9,366 nucleotides of DNA, from NCBI GenBank assembly GCA_025929805.1, contig JAICPP010000122.1, positions 1-9,366 of the forward strand, in the 5' to 3' direction. This document shows positions 1 to 7,236 of the stretch, piece after piece (the stretch's first letter is position 1; every line of letters begins with the position of its first letter). The position numbers were made by a program, and so were the translations under genes. The stretch is from Gemmatimonadales bacterium. Lineage in GTDB: Bacteria > Gemmatimonadota > Gemmatimonadetes > Gemmatimonadales > GWC2-71-9. The notes beneath the pieces were generated by a model that saw only the letters and a program-made list of their open reading frames with translations, was not told where the DNA came from and did not search any database.

Positions 1-465
1 CGCCGACGCGTGCTCGAGTGTTTTCGTGCCCTGCGCAGATCCGGCAATCTGGTGGCCGTGTCGGTGTACCTGCCAAGTCGGGTCAACATCGCGACGGCGA
101 TGTTCACCATCGATGCAAATGAGCTGCTTCTCTGGACCTGCGCTCGACGGACCAAGTACCGCTGGCACCGCCCGATCGAGCTGATGACGTGGAGCGTCAT
201 TCAACGAGCCCTGAGCGCGGGTTGCCGCACCTTCGACCTTACAGCATTGGCCGACTTCCACACCGAGTTCGGAGCCGAGTCGGATACCAGACGATACCGC
301 TGGATCAAGAGCCGGTATCGCTGGCTGGGCCGGATGCGGGATTTTGCCGCCAAAGGAAATCGCTGGCAGCTGGCGGTACGAGGCCGGGTAGCGCGCCTCG
401 GAGTACCCATCTGGGTGGGAAGACTCCAGCCAATCCCGCCGCTTCGGAGTGCGTTGAGAAAGTGA
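1..465 (+). CDS. FemAB/GNAT-like acyltransferase, C-terminal part (5' truncated)
   Basis: The reading frame is open from base 1 and ends in TGA at 463-465, so the start lies upstream and only about 154 C-terminal residues are seen. The pattern fits the GNAT half of FemAB-like or BioF2-like N-acyltransferases: a strand 'GNLVAVSVYL', a helix 'MTWSVIQRALSAG', then the FDL motif (residues 78-80) followed by an FGAE element (90-93). Members of this group transfer acyl or aminoacyl groups to amino sugars, peptides or cell-wall precursors, and are common in exopolysaccharide loci. The next gene starts four bases after the stop, which suggests one transcript and a shared role in modifying a surface glycan. 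The substrate cannot be read from the sequence. The basic C-terminal tail is not diagnostic. Confidence 0.7.
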   Translation, partial: RRRVLECFRALRRSGNLVAVSVYLPSRVNIATAMFTIDANELLLWTCARRTKYRWHRPIELMTWSVIQRALSAGCRTFDLTALADFHTEFGAESDTRRYRWIKSRYRWLGRMRDFAAKGNRWQLAVRGRVARLGVPIWVGRLQPIPPLRSALRK

Positions 466-469
466 CCAG

Positions 470-1420
470 ATGAAAATCCTGCTGATCGCCGAGGAGGCAC
501 CGGGAGTCCAGGCGTTGCGCCTGCTGGCCGGATCCGGGCACGAGATCGTGGCGGTCATGACTCGTGGGATCGGTGTCGGTGCAGTGGGGGCAACGGTGGC
601 CGGGGTCGCGTCACGCCTGGGCTACGCTTTGTGGCCGGCCCGAAGGACCCAGGAGCGCGGCTTCGCCGAGGTGATCCGGGGTGCCGGGGTGGACCTCCTG
701 CTTAATGTGAACACCATATACGTCCTGCCGTCGGAGGTGGTCGCGGCTCCGACGATCGGGAGCTTCAATGTGCATCCCGGGCCCTTGCCCCGGTACGCCG
801 GGCTGAATGCGCCGAGCTGGGCGATCTATCATGGCGAGCGGACCCATGGGGTAACCATCCACTGGATGGACCAAGGCATCGATACCGGCCCGATCGCTTA
901 CCAGACCGCGCTGCCCATCGACGAGGATGACACCGGACTGACACTCAGCGGCAAGTGCATCCGCGCCGGCCTTCCACTGCTTCACGATCTCCTGCTGGCC
1001 GCCTCGCGGCACAGCGTACCTCGTTGCCCCCAACCGAGCGGGCCCAGGCGCTACTTTGGGAGGGAAGTCCCGCACGAAGGCCGGCTGATCTGGACCGAGT
1101 CTGCAGCCAGGGTGGTGAATTTCATCCGGGCCTGCGACTATGTCCCGTTCGCCTCACCCTGGGGTCTCCCCCGTGCCTATCTCGGAGGTCGGGAGATCGT
1201 GGTGCTCAAGTCCACCCGTACGGGAGAGCCGAGCGATGCTCCCCCTGGAACGGTTGGACGTAGGGTAGGCACCGACGTGTTGGTTGCTGCGCGAGATGAG
1301 TGGGTCAAGGTGCGGCGGGTTCAGATCGGAAATTCCTCCTTCCCGGCTGCGGACGCACTCAGGCCAGGAGAGCGGTTCGCCGTGCCCAGCAGCCTGGAGG
1401 CGCCGGCAGCGGCTCGCTAA
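470..1420 (+). CDS. Formyltransferase family protein (probable sugar/amino N-formyltransferase)
   Basis: This 316-residue protein has the 10-formyltetrahydrofolate-dependent formyltransferase fold shared by methionyl-tRNA formyltransferase, ArnA and dTDP-amino-sugar N-formyltransferases. The N-terminus 'MKILLIAEE' opens a Rossmann-like core. The catalytic triad is visible as N100 and H102 in 'FNVHPGPLP' and D138 in 'GIDTG', preceded by 'GVTIHWMDQ'. The C-terminal part, from 'VVNFIRACDYVPF' onward, resembles the Fmt_C-like extension of the family. The ATG at 470 is chosen because it opens the conserved core directly; a weak GAGAAAG lies seven bases upstream. The context of an acyltransferase, a methyltransferase and a kinase-like fusion favours formylation of an amino sugar or similar glycan precursor over initiator tRNA, but this is inference. 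Confidence 0.85.
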   Translation: MKILLIAEEAPGVQALRLLAGSGHEIVAVMTRGIGVGAVGATVAGVASRLGYALWPARRTQERGFAEVIRGAGVDLLLNVNTIYVLPSEVVAAPTIGSFNVHPGPLPRYAGLNAPSWAIYHGERTHGVTIHWMDQGIDTGPIAYQTALPIDEDDTGLTLSGKCIRAGLPLLHDLLLAASRHSVPRCPQPSGPRRYFGREVPHEGRLIWTESAARVVNFIRACDYVPFASPWGLPRAYLGGREIVVLKSTRTGEPSDAPPGTVGRRVGTDVLVAARDEWVKVRRVQIGNSSFPAADALRPGERFAVPSSLEAPAAAR

Positions 1421-1454
1421 ACCGCGGTTTTTCAAAGGGAGACCGGATAGTCTC

Positions 1455-2174
1455 ATGTCGTTGAACCCTGCGGCCGGCGGGAAGCTGGAGCGGACCTTTC
1501 GCCCCGAGCGAATTCGGAGTGACTACGCCGGACAACCGCCCGTTGCCGCGGCCGCCGAACAATTTCAGCGCGAGGAGCGAGAGCGACACGTACTTCGGGT
1601 TCTGTGGCAGCACGGGCTCATGCCCCTCGCCCGCAAGAGGATCCTCGAGGTAGGTTGCGGCACGGGGAAGTGGCTGCGGGATTTGGTCGCCTGGGGCGCT
1701 GATCCGGAGCGTCTTGTCGGAGTAGAGTTGCTCCAGGCCACGGCGGCGCGAGCTCGGCGCCTGTGTCCACAGAGCGTGACGATCGAGTGCGGCAATGCGG
1801 CGGAGCTTTGGTTCGAGCCTGCATCCTTCGATATCGTGTTCCAAGCTTCGGTCTTTACTACGGTGCTCGATCCAGACATGAAGCACGCCATGGCGGCGGA
1901 GATGCTCCGGGTGGTTCGCCCGGACGGCGCCATCCTGTGGTACGACTCCTTCCTGAAGAGCCCGGCAAATCCCTACGTCCTTCCCGTGTTCCGGCAGGAG
2001 ATCCGCGACTTGTTCCCGGGTTGCTCGCTCGAGCTCCGCCGCGTTACGCTGGCGTCACCCCTCACCAGATTCCTGGCTCCCCGCGCGTGGGCGGCTTGTT
2101 CATTGCTTTCCGGCATCCCGGCCCTCTGTACTCACTATCTGGGTGTCATCAGAAAGCGTGGTGTGTCTCAGTGA
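1455..2174 (+). CDS. Class I SAM-dependent methyltransferase (polysaccharide-locus type)
   Basis: A 239-residue class I methyltransferase. Motif I is 'ILEVGCGTGKW' at residues 63-73. The acidic residue that usually contacts the SAM ribose follows in 'LVGVELL'. The post-II segment is 'FDIVFQASVFTTVLD', and 'EMLRVVRPDGAILWYDSF' forms motif III. The tail with 'LFPGC' and 'THYLGVIRK' is a pattern I associate with small methyltransferases in exopolysaccharide and O-antigen clusters, whose acceptor is generally unknown. The reading frame runs further upstream, but that part would overlap the formyltransferase. ATG 1455 is preferred, with GGGAG at 1437-1441, a rather long 13-base spacing. It lies 34 bases after the formyltransferase stop and is probably co-transcribed with it. 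The acceptor (sugar hydroxyl, carboxyl or lipid) cannot be assigned. Confidence 0.85.
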   Translation: MSLNPAAGGKLERTFRPERIRSDYAGQPPVAAAAEQFQREERERHVLRVLWQHGLMPLARKRILEVGCGTGKWLRDLVAWGADPERLVGVELLQATAARARRLCPQSVTIECGNAAELWFEPASFDIVFQASVFTTVLDPDMKHAMAAEMLRVVRPDGAILWYDSFLKSPANPYVLPVFRQEIRDLFPGCSLELRRVTLASPLTRFLAPRAWAACSLLSGIPALCTHYLGVIRKRGVSQ

Positions 2175-2185
2175 GTCTCAATGCC

Positions 2186-3676
2186 ATGTCCGAGACGCGC
2201 ACTTCGCGGCCCGTGCCCCTTCTTACGCTCCCATCCGAGACCAGCTCGGTCGACCAACCGGGCGGATCGCTGCTGGAGCGTCTGGCGCGCGCGCTCGAGC
2301 AGCAGGGGGTGAGTTACTGCCAATGGAAAGGACATTGGAGCACCCACCGGTGGTCGATGGGATATGGCGATGTCGACCTGCTGGTCGACCGTGACGCCAT
2401 ACCTTCCTTTCGACTGGTTCTGGAGCAGCTTGGCTTCAAGCTGGTGCAACCATCGGCTGAACGGCAGATACCGGGCACGGTGAGCTATTTCGGCCACGAT
2501 CCTGCTGTGCCCAGGCTCCTGCACCTGCGCGTTCAGTATCAGCTGGTGCTGGGCAACTACTGGAAGCCGGTGTATCGCATCCCTATCGAGCGCCCAATGC
2601 TGGAGCGGTCGATGGCGGGGCAGCCCTTTCGCCTTCCATCTCCCAGCTACCGATTCCTGGTCTTTATGCTTCGAATGATGTTGCGGCAAGTTGGTCGCCC
2701 ACTTCTCTCGACCCGCGCCCACTGGATGCGTGGAATACAGATCCCGCTCGCGTCGCTGGACGCCAGTAGCGATCGAGAGGAGCTGGCCAGCATTCTGCGG
2801 CATCACCTTACCAGCCTGGATCTCCCGTTCTTCGAGCGGTGCGTCCGAGCGCTTCAGGGGGAAAGCGACCTGATGGAGCGGGCCGTCCTTCCCTGGCAGC
2901 TGCATCGGAGATTGCGGAGCAATGTCCGGTGGCCCCCTGTTGGCGCGGTGATCGCGGGCGTCGCCGAAAGGATTCTGCCTGCCCCGGTGGCACGCATCAT
3001 CTCGAGCGGGAGCATGCGTCCCTCCGGTGGCGGTGTGTTGGTGGCGTTGATCGGCGCAGATGGCGCCGGGATGTCCACTTGTGCTCGAGAGCTGACAGCA
3101 TGGCTGGAGCCAGGCTTCCCGGTGATGAGGGTGCACCTGGGCAACCCACGGCGGTCACTGCTCACCGCCCTGGTTGAGGCAGCACTCACGATTCAGCGCA
3201 GTTTGAACGGACTCCTGAACCGACCTTCGCTTCCCGGCGCTCACCTCGAGCTGCTCCGGCACCTCTGCGCCGCACGGGACCGCTACCGCGTCTATCAGCG
3301 GGCTCGCCGATTTGCCGTGGCAGGTGGGATTTCCCTCGTGGAGGGTTACCCGGTACAGCAGAGCCGCTCGTTGATGGGGCCCCGCATTCCGACGCTGCTA
3401 CGAGGCAGCGCCGGCCCGCTGGCCAGTCGCCTCAGGGAGGCGGAGGCACTCTACTACCGTGGGATCCTTAAGCCCGACGTCCTGTGTGTTCTGGCGCTCG
3501 ACCCCGAGCTTGCGGTCCTCCGCAAGCCGGAGCAGCCAGCCGAGGACGTCCGCGCGCGGGCTCGCTCCATACTGGATACCGACTGGAGCTCCGCCGGAGC
3601 GCATGTGGTGGATGCGGCTCAGCCGCACCACCAGATAGTACAGCGCCTCAAACTGATGGTTTGGTCGATGCTGTAA
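2186..3676 (+). CDS. Nucleotidyltransferase-like and thymidylate-kinase-like fusion protein with degenerate P-loop
   Basis: About 496 residues in two parts. The N-terminal part (roughly 25-190) has 'YCQWKGH' and 'GDVDLLVDR' (D62-x-D64), as in NTP_transf_5-type putative nucleotidyltransferases. The C-terminal part (roughly 283-496) is thymidylate-kinase-like, with a P-loop region at 290-298, 'EALYYRGILKPDVLCVLALDPE', and a lid-like 'RKPEQPAEDVRARA'. The Walker A lysine is Met296 (GADGAGMST), and the position where I expect the DRYP-type motif reads E386-G-Y-P389, so phosphoryl transfer by this domain is doubtful. Such fusions occur in polysaccharide loci and have no settled biochemical role. 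ATG 2186 is taken as the start. A GTG at 2171 would overlap the methyltransferase stop as GTGA and add five residues. No strong ribosome binding site separates the two choices. Confidence 0.75.
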   Translation: MSETRTSRPVPLLTLPSETSSVDQPGGSLLERLARALEQQGVSYCQWKGHWSTHRWSMGYGDVDLLVDRDAIPSFRLVLEQLGFKLVQPSAERQIPGTVSYFGHDPAVPRLLHLRVQYQLVLGNYWKPVYRIPIERPMLERSMAGQPFRLPSPSYRFLVFMLRMMLRQVGRPLLSTRAHWMRGIQIPLASLDASSDREELASILRHHLTSLDLPFFERCVRALQGESDLMERAVLPWQLHRRLRSNVRWPPVGAVIAGVAERILPAPVARIISSGSMRPSGGGVLVALIGADGAGMSTCARELTAWLEPGFPVMRVHLGNPRRSLLTALVEAALTIQRSLNGLLNRPSLPGAHLELLRHLCAARDRYRVYQRARRFAVAGGISLVEGYPVQQSRSLMGPRIPTLLRGSAGPLASRLREAEALYYRGILKPDVLCVLALDPELAVLRKPEQPAEDVRARARSILDTDWSSAGAHVVDAAQPHHQIVQRLKLMVWSML

Positions 3677-3700
3677 CCGGCCTGGATCCTGGATGCAGTC

Positions 3701-5401
3701 CTATAGGTTTGCTCCGCCTCCCACCATAACGCGGCGGACCAGGGGGATCGGCGGGCCCCCGTACGAGAGGAATTGGTCGTGGAACTGGCGCCAGGCGTTT
3801 TGTCCACCACGAGCTCGGGTCCAATCCTCCCGTAACTTGCGGATCATCAGCTTGCCCAAGGTGTAGTTCAGGTAAGCCGGGTCGTAGGTTCCTCGCGCCG
3901 CCTGCTGTCGGGAATTGCCGGCATCCTGGTAGGCTCTTTCCCTAAAGAGCCGCTCCGATTCCGCGACCGTCATCCCCTTGGTATGGAGGCCGATGGCGGA
4001 GAGATACCGCGCGTTTCGCAACAGAGCGTTCATCAACTGCCCGATATGGGTGTCGGGGTCTCCGTTCCCCAGGCCTGCTTCCCACATCATTTCCTCGGTA
4101 TAGTGGGCCCATCCTTCCGCGAAGGCGTAGCCCACGAAGACCCGCCCAAAGGTGGAGCGAGCTCTGTTGGAGTGGAGAAAGTGGAGGAAGTGACCCGGCC
4201 ACACTTCATGCACGCTGGTGAACAGCAGGTCGGCTGCACCCGGCAGGTATGCCTGCTGCTCCGCCTTGGGCCACGTCGGGTCAGGCGGTGCAATGTAGTA
4301 GATCGAAGGAAGCCCCTTCTCGTATGGCCCCGGGATGTCGATATACGCAAAATTGAACCGTTGGTAAGGGGGCGCCTCGTGCACTAATGCCCGCTCGGTG
4401 CCGGGGATTGAGACCAGATTCTTGGCCCGCACGAAGGCTTCGAGCGTATCCAGTTGCACCCGAGCCGCTTCGACCGGGCTCCCTGCCGGCTTGTGAGCGT
4501 TCATCCGTGCTACACACTCGGCAATGGACTGACCCGGGGCATACCGGCTGCACGCCTGTTTGAGCGCCGCAATGTTCCGATCCATGTCCTCCCGGCCGCG
4601 CTGTTCCAGAGAATCGAGGGGTGTATCAACCCCTTCGGTCATCTTGAGCATCTCGGCAAACTGCTCCGCCCCCAGCGCATAGTCGTTGGTGCCCCGCTTG
4701 GCCTGGTTGCTGAACCACGCAGCCAGCTCTTCGAGTGCCTTCACCGCCGCTGCGTTGGCGGTCCCGAACTCCCGCTGCAAACCGGCGTCGGTGACCGGCC
4801 GGAAGACCTGCGGCACGTCGGTTTTCAAGTAACTCGCCAGTCCGCTAAAGCGTCCCAGTCCGATCTCTGCATACGGCTTGGGCATCGGCGTGCGGAGGTT
4901 GGCCCGAACCTGGGCCAGCGCAGCAGGGAGGTTGGCGGCGTACCGGGTGTAGGAGCGCATTCGCTGGGAGAGCGACGCGTACTCCCGTGCTATGTACACG
5001 TTCGGATCGATGGAGCCGGTGTAGAACTCGGGATTGCGGTGGGGCCAGTCTGCTCGCTCACCCCAAAAGAGGTCCCGGTCTATCACACTGATGACATAGT
5101 CCCTCTCCAGCTGCGCCGCGCGGTCGGAACTGTCGATCGGGAACCCTGCAGCGCTGTCCCGTAGCTGACCCAGCCGGCTCATCCACTGCTTCAGTCCTGC
5201 CTCGCTCCAATCCGGGAACCTGCCGTCGTACTCGTGCCGGCCCTGGTATACCGCAAACAGAGGGTTGGCTTCGAAATAGGTGTCGATAAATCCGTTTATG
5301 AAGACTTCCCATCCACTGCTCGCTTTCGGCGGCTGCCTCCCGCATGCGGCAACGAGGCACACGGCGAGAGCAATAACCGGCCAACCAGACCAGTGTAGCA
5401 T
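3701..5401 (-). CDS. DUF885 family lipoprotein, probable zincin-like metallohydrolase
   Basis: A 566-residue protein with a lipoprotein signal: a hydrophobic h-region, then the lipobox 'LVAAC' with Cys20 as the likely lipidated residue, so it should sit in the cell envelope facing the periplasm or exterior. The C-terminal half carries the DUF885 metal-site signature H398-E-V-W-P-G-H404 and a downstream glutamate in 'EGWAHYTEE' (E429). This is consistent with a zincin-type peptidase or hydrolase. DUF885 proteins have few known substrates. Length is usual for the family and both key motifs are intact. The ATG start is supported by AGGAG five bases upstream on the minus strand. It is a single gene, convergent with the glycan run (24-base gap) and divergent from the sensor kinase, so it is probably transcribed alone. 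Confidence 0.88.
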   Translation of the reverse strand: MLHWSGWPVIALAVCLVAACGRQPPKASSGWEVFINGFIDTYFEANPLFAVYQGRHEYDGRFPDWSEAGLKQWMSRLGQLRDSAAGFPIDSSDRAAQLERDYVISVIDRDLFWGERADWPHRNPEFYTGSIDPNVYIAREYASLSQRMRSYTRYAANLPAALAQVRANLRTPMPKPYAEIGLGRFSGLASYLKTDVPQVFRPVTDAGLQREFGTANAAAVKALEELAAWFSNQAKRGTNDYALGAEQFAEMLKMTEGVDTPLDSLEQRGREDMDRNIAALKQACSRYAPGQSIAECVARMNAHKPAGSPVEAARVQLDTLEAFVRAKNLVSIPGTERALVHEAPPYQRFNFAYIDIPGPYEKGLPSIYYIAPPDPTWPKAEQQAYLPGAADLLFTSVHEVWPGHFLHFLHSNRARSTFGRVFVGYAFAEGWAHYTEEMMWEAGLGNGDPDTHIGQLMNALLRNARYLSAIGLHTKGMTVAESERLFRERAYQDAGNSRQQAARGTYDPAYLNYTLGKLMIRKLREDWTRARGGQNAWRQFHDQFLSYGGPPIPLVRRVMVGGGANL

Positions 5402-5457
5402 GCAATCTCCTGGGTTGACTGTTGCGCGGCTCGGATTCTTCCCGTTTGTTTCGAGTA
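5402..5457. promoter_or_regulatory. Divergent intergenic spacer between the DUF885 gene and the sensor kinase gene
   Basis: These 56 bases are the only divergent gap in the window, so promoters for both the lipoprotein gene and the kinase-regulator-ferrochelatase unit probably lie here or slightly inside the coding ends. A TTGACT at 5415-5420 resembles a -35 box for the plus strand, but no good -10 lies 16-18 bases after it. No clear inverted repeat suggesting an operator was found. Confidence 0.3.
5406..5411 (-). promoter_or_regulatory. Ribosome binding site of the DUF885 lipoprotein gene
   Basis: The minus strand reads AGGAGA here, with four bases before the ATG at 5401-5399. It is among the clearest Shine-Dalgarno sequences in the window and supports this start, which in turn gives a complete lipoprotein signal peptide. 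Confidence 0.6.
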
Positions 5458-7236
5458 ATGCAAGTTGCCGACCCGGCCCCCTCTGCCATCGAGCTCGACG
5501 CCGCGCTGCTCCAGGCCACCATCACGGCCGCACTGGCCGCGCTCTGCGCGTTCCTGTACGCCCGCTATCGAAAGCCGTATTTCGCCTGGTGGGCCGCTGC
5601 CTGGGGACTGTACCTTCTACGCGTCGGGGCTATCACCAGTTTCCTGATCACGTCCCAACGCTTCTGGCTCTACTGGCATCAAGTCGTCACCGGCTGGACG
5701 GCGCTGGCGCTGCTCTATGCAGCCCTGGTCTTCTCCCAGCAGATCCGGTGGCGCAGGTGGTACGTGTGGCTGGTGCTGTTTCCTCCGGTCTGGTCCTACA
5801 TCGCCATCTATCAGCTGAAGCATTTCCTCTGGGCCGCAGGCCCTGCCGTGCTCTTCTTGAGCCTGGCGACGCTCTGGACCGGTTTGGTTTTCGTGCGCTA
5901 CCGGCAGAAGGTCGCTTCCAGTGGGGCCACGCTGCTTGCGGCAGCCTTCCTCCTCTGGGGCCTGCACCACCTGGACTATCCCTTCCTTCGTGCCCGCGGG
6001 GCCTGGGCGCCGTGGGGCTACTACCTCGATATCCTGCTGGCCCTTGCAGTCGGAGCCGGGATCCTCCTTCTCGTGCTGGATGATCTCCGTCGGGGACTCG
6101 GCGCGCTCTCCGCGCTGTCCAGCGATCTCCAGCGTGCGGGCCGAGAACAGGACGTGCTCGACGCGCTGCTCGCCCGGCCGCTTACGCTTCCCGCCGTAAG
6201 CGGCACCGCACTGTACGTCATCGAGGATTCGCGCGCCCGGTTTGTCCGGGGGGCTGGCGTGTGCGCCTCGTGGACGGACGGGGACCTCTCCAAGGGTGCG
6301 GCCGGCGTGTTGGGACGCATGATCGAGATCGGCCGGCCCCAGTTCACTCGAGAGTGGTCCGACGCGAAGGTCGAAGGATCGGCTTACCCCTTTGCGGCCG
6401 TCCTGCCGATTCTTCGGGCCGAGCGGGTGCTTGCAGCTTTGGTGCTGATCGGCCAGGCCCCTGACCCATTCACTGCGCTGGACGATGGTTTCCTTCTGGC
6501 CCTGGGCCATCAGGTCGGCGCGGCCCTGGAGAACGCGGACCTCTACAGCCGGCTGGAAACCCGCACGGTGGAGCTCGCCCGACTGTCCGCCCGGATGGTG
6601 GAGCAGCACGAGGAGGAGCGCCGCAGACTCTCCCGTGAGCTGCACGACGAAACCGCCCAGGTGTTCTCCGCCGTCAAGATGGAGTTGGGAGTGCTCCAGG
6701 AGCAGGTCCAGCCCAAGCAGGCGGCACGCCTGGAGCAGGTGCTCGATCTCATCGATACCGGCATCCGAAGCATTCGGAACGTCACCAACGATCTTCGTCC
6801 CTCACTACTGGATGACCTGGGTCTGCTACCGGCTCTGCGTTCGCTGGTCGCGGACTTTTCCGAGCGAAGCGGCATTCGGACCGATCTCGCTATTCCGAGT
6901 GCCATGCCTTCCCTCTCGCGGGAAGCCGAGCTGGCACTCTTCCGAGCTCTTCAGGAGGCGCTCTCCAATGTGCTCCGACACGCCAACGCTCGTTCGGTGG
7001 CTATCGGCATCTCGGTGGCCGACGAAGGTGTGTTGCTTCGGGTCAGCGATGACGGTCGGGGACTCCCCAGCGGCATGAGCGCCGACCGCCTGGAGCAGCA
7101 GGGCCACATGGGACTTTCGGGAATGCGGGAACGGATCGCCGCGCTGGGCGGGACGGTACGGATCCGGGGTGGCGGCGGAACCGGTGCACTTCTCGAGGTG
7201 CTCGTGCCTGCGGAGTCAGGCGAGGGCTCGAGATGA
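5458..7236 (+). CDS. NarL/DesK-type sensor histidine kinase with 7-TM N-terminus and GAF domain
   Basis: A 592-residue sensor kinase. The N-terminus has about seven hydrophobic segments (near 16-36, 43-63, 73-93, 101-119, 125-147, 156-170 and 185-207), including the motif 'LLWGLHHLDYPFL' (165-177). A GAF-like domain follows (about 222-365). The dimerisation and phosphoacceptor domain is HisKA_3 type, with His396 in 'RELHDETAQ'. The HATPase_c domain shows the N box (N504), the G1 box 'DDGRGLP' (from 531), and the G2 box 'GHMGLSGMRERI' (from 549). It should autophosphorylate on His396 and pass phosphate to the adjacent regulator, whose ATG overlaps its stop. ATG 5458 is preferred over the upstream TTG 5422, which has no better ribosome binding site and lies close to the divergent start. 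The sensed signal is unknown. Confidence 0.93.
   Translation: MQVADPAPSAIELDAALLQATITAALAALCAFLYARYRKPYFAWWAAAWGLYLLRVGAITSFLITSQRFWLYWHQVVTGWTALALLYAALVFSQQIRWRRWYVWLVLFPPVWSYIAIYQLKHFLWAAGPAVLFLSLATLWTGLVFVRYRQKVASSGATLLAAAFLLWGLHHLDYPFLRARGAWAPWGYYLDILLALAVGAGILLLVLDDLRRGLGALSALSSDLQRAGREQDVLDALLARPLTLPAVSGTALYVIEDSRARFVRGAGVCASWTDGDLSKGAAGVLGRMIEIGRPQFTREWSDAKVEGSAYPFAAVLPILRAERVLAALVLIGQAPDPFTALDDGFLLALGHQVGAALENADLYSRLETRTVELARLSARMVEQHEEERRRLSRELHDETAQVFSAVKMELGVLQEQVQPKQAARLEQVLDLIDTGIRSIRNVTNDLRPSLLDDLGLLPALRSLVADFSERSGIRTDLAIPSAMPSLSREAELALFRALQEALSNVLRHANARSVAIGISVADEGVLLRVSDDGRGLPSGMSADRLEQQGHMGLSGMRERIAALGGTVRIRGGGGTGALLEVLVPAESGEGSR
7222..7226 (+). promoter_or_regulatory. Ribosome binding site of the response regulator gene
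   Basis: GAGGG lies six bases before ATG 7233, inside the last codons of the histidine kinase gene. Together with the ATGA stop/start overlap it fixes the start of the regulator. Confidence 0.5.

Noticed and set aside
470..1420. Housekeeping methionyl-tRNA formyltransferase (fmt)
   Set aside because: The fold and catalytic triad agree, but there is no def, priA or rsmB neighbour, the motif reads FNVHPGPLPRY rather than the usual INIHPSLLPRY form, and the surroundings are glycan-modifying genes.
1284..1454. Upstream extension of the methyltransferase frame into the formyltransferase gene
   Set aside because: The added residues overlap the formyltransferase C-terminus and do not look like a methyltransferase N-terminus. 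ATG 1455 gives a normal family length.
1763..2185. Upstream extension of the fusion protein frame through the methyltransferase gene
   Set aside because: The extension overlaps motif I-to-C-terminus coding of the methyltransferase and its translation is Arg/Pro-rich without family resemblance. The protein with recognisable residues begins near 2186.
2168..3136. A long open frame of 322 codons on the minus strand, antisense to the fusion gene
   Set aside because: It has no recognisable domain, is rich in Arg, Pro, Gln and His as antisense GC-rich frames are, and lies opposite a gene with clear motifs.
3677..3700. Terminator between the converging fusion and DUF885 genes
   Set aside because: The 24-base gap has GGATCC and a short direct repeat CTGGAT/CTGGAT, but no stable stem with a U-tract on either strand.
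5415..5443. TTGACT as a sigma-70 -35 box for the kinase operon
   Set aside because: No acceptable -10 hexamer occurs at 16-18 base spacing, so only the spacer as a whole is listed as a likely promoter region.
5617..6645. A long open frame of 342 codons on the minus strand, antisense to the sensor kinase
   Set aside because: Low-complexity Arg, Gly, Gln and Pro composition and no motif. It is a shadow of the well-supported kinase.
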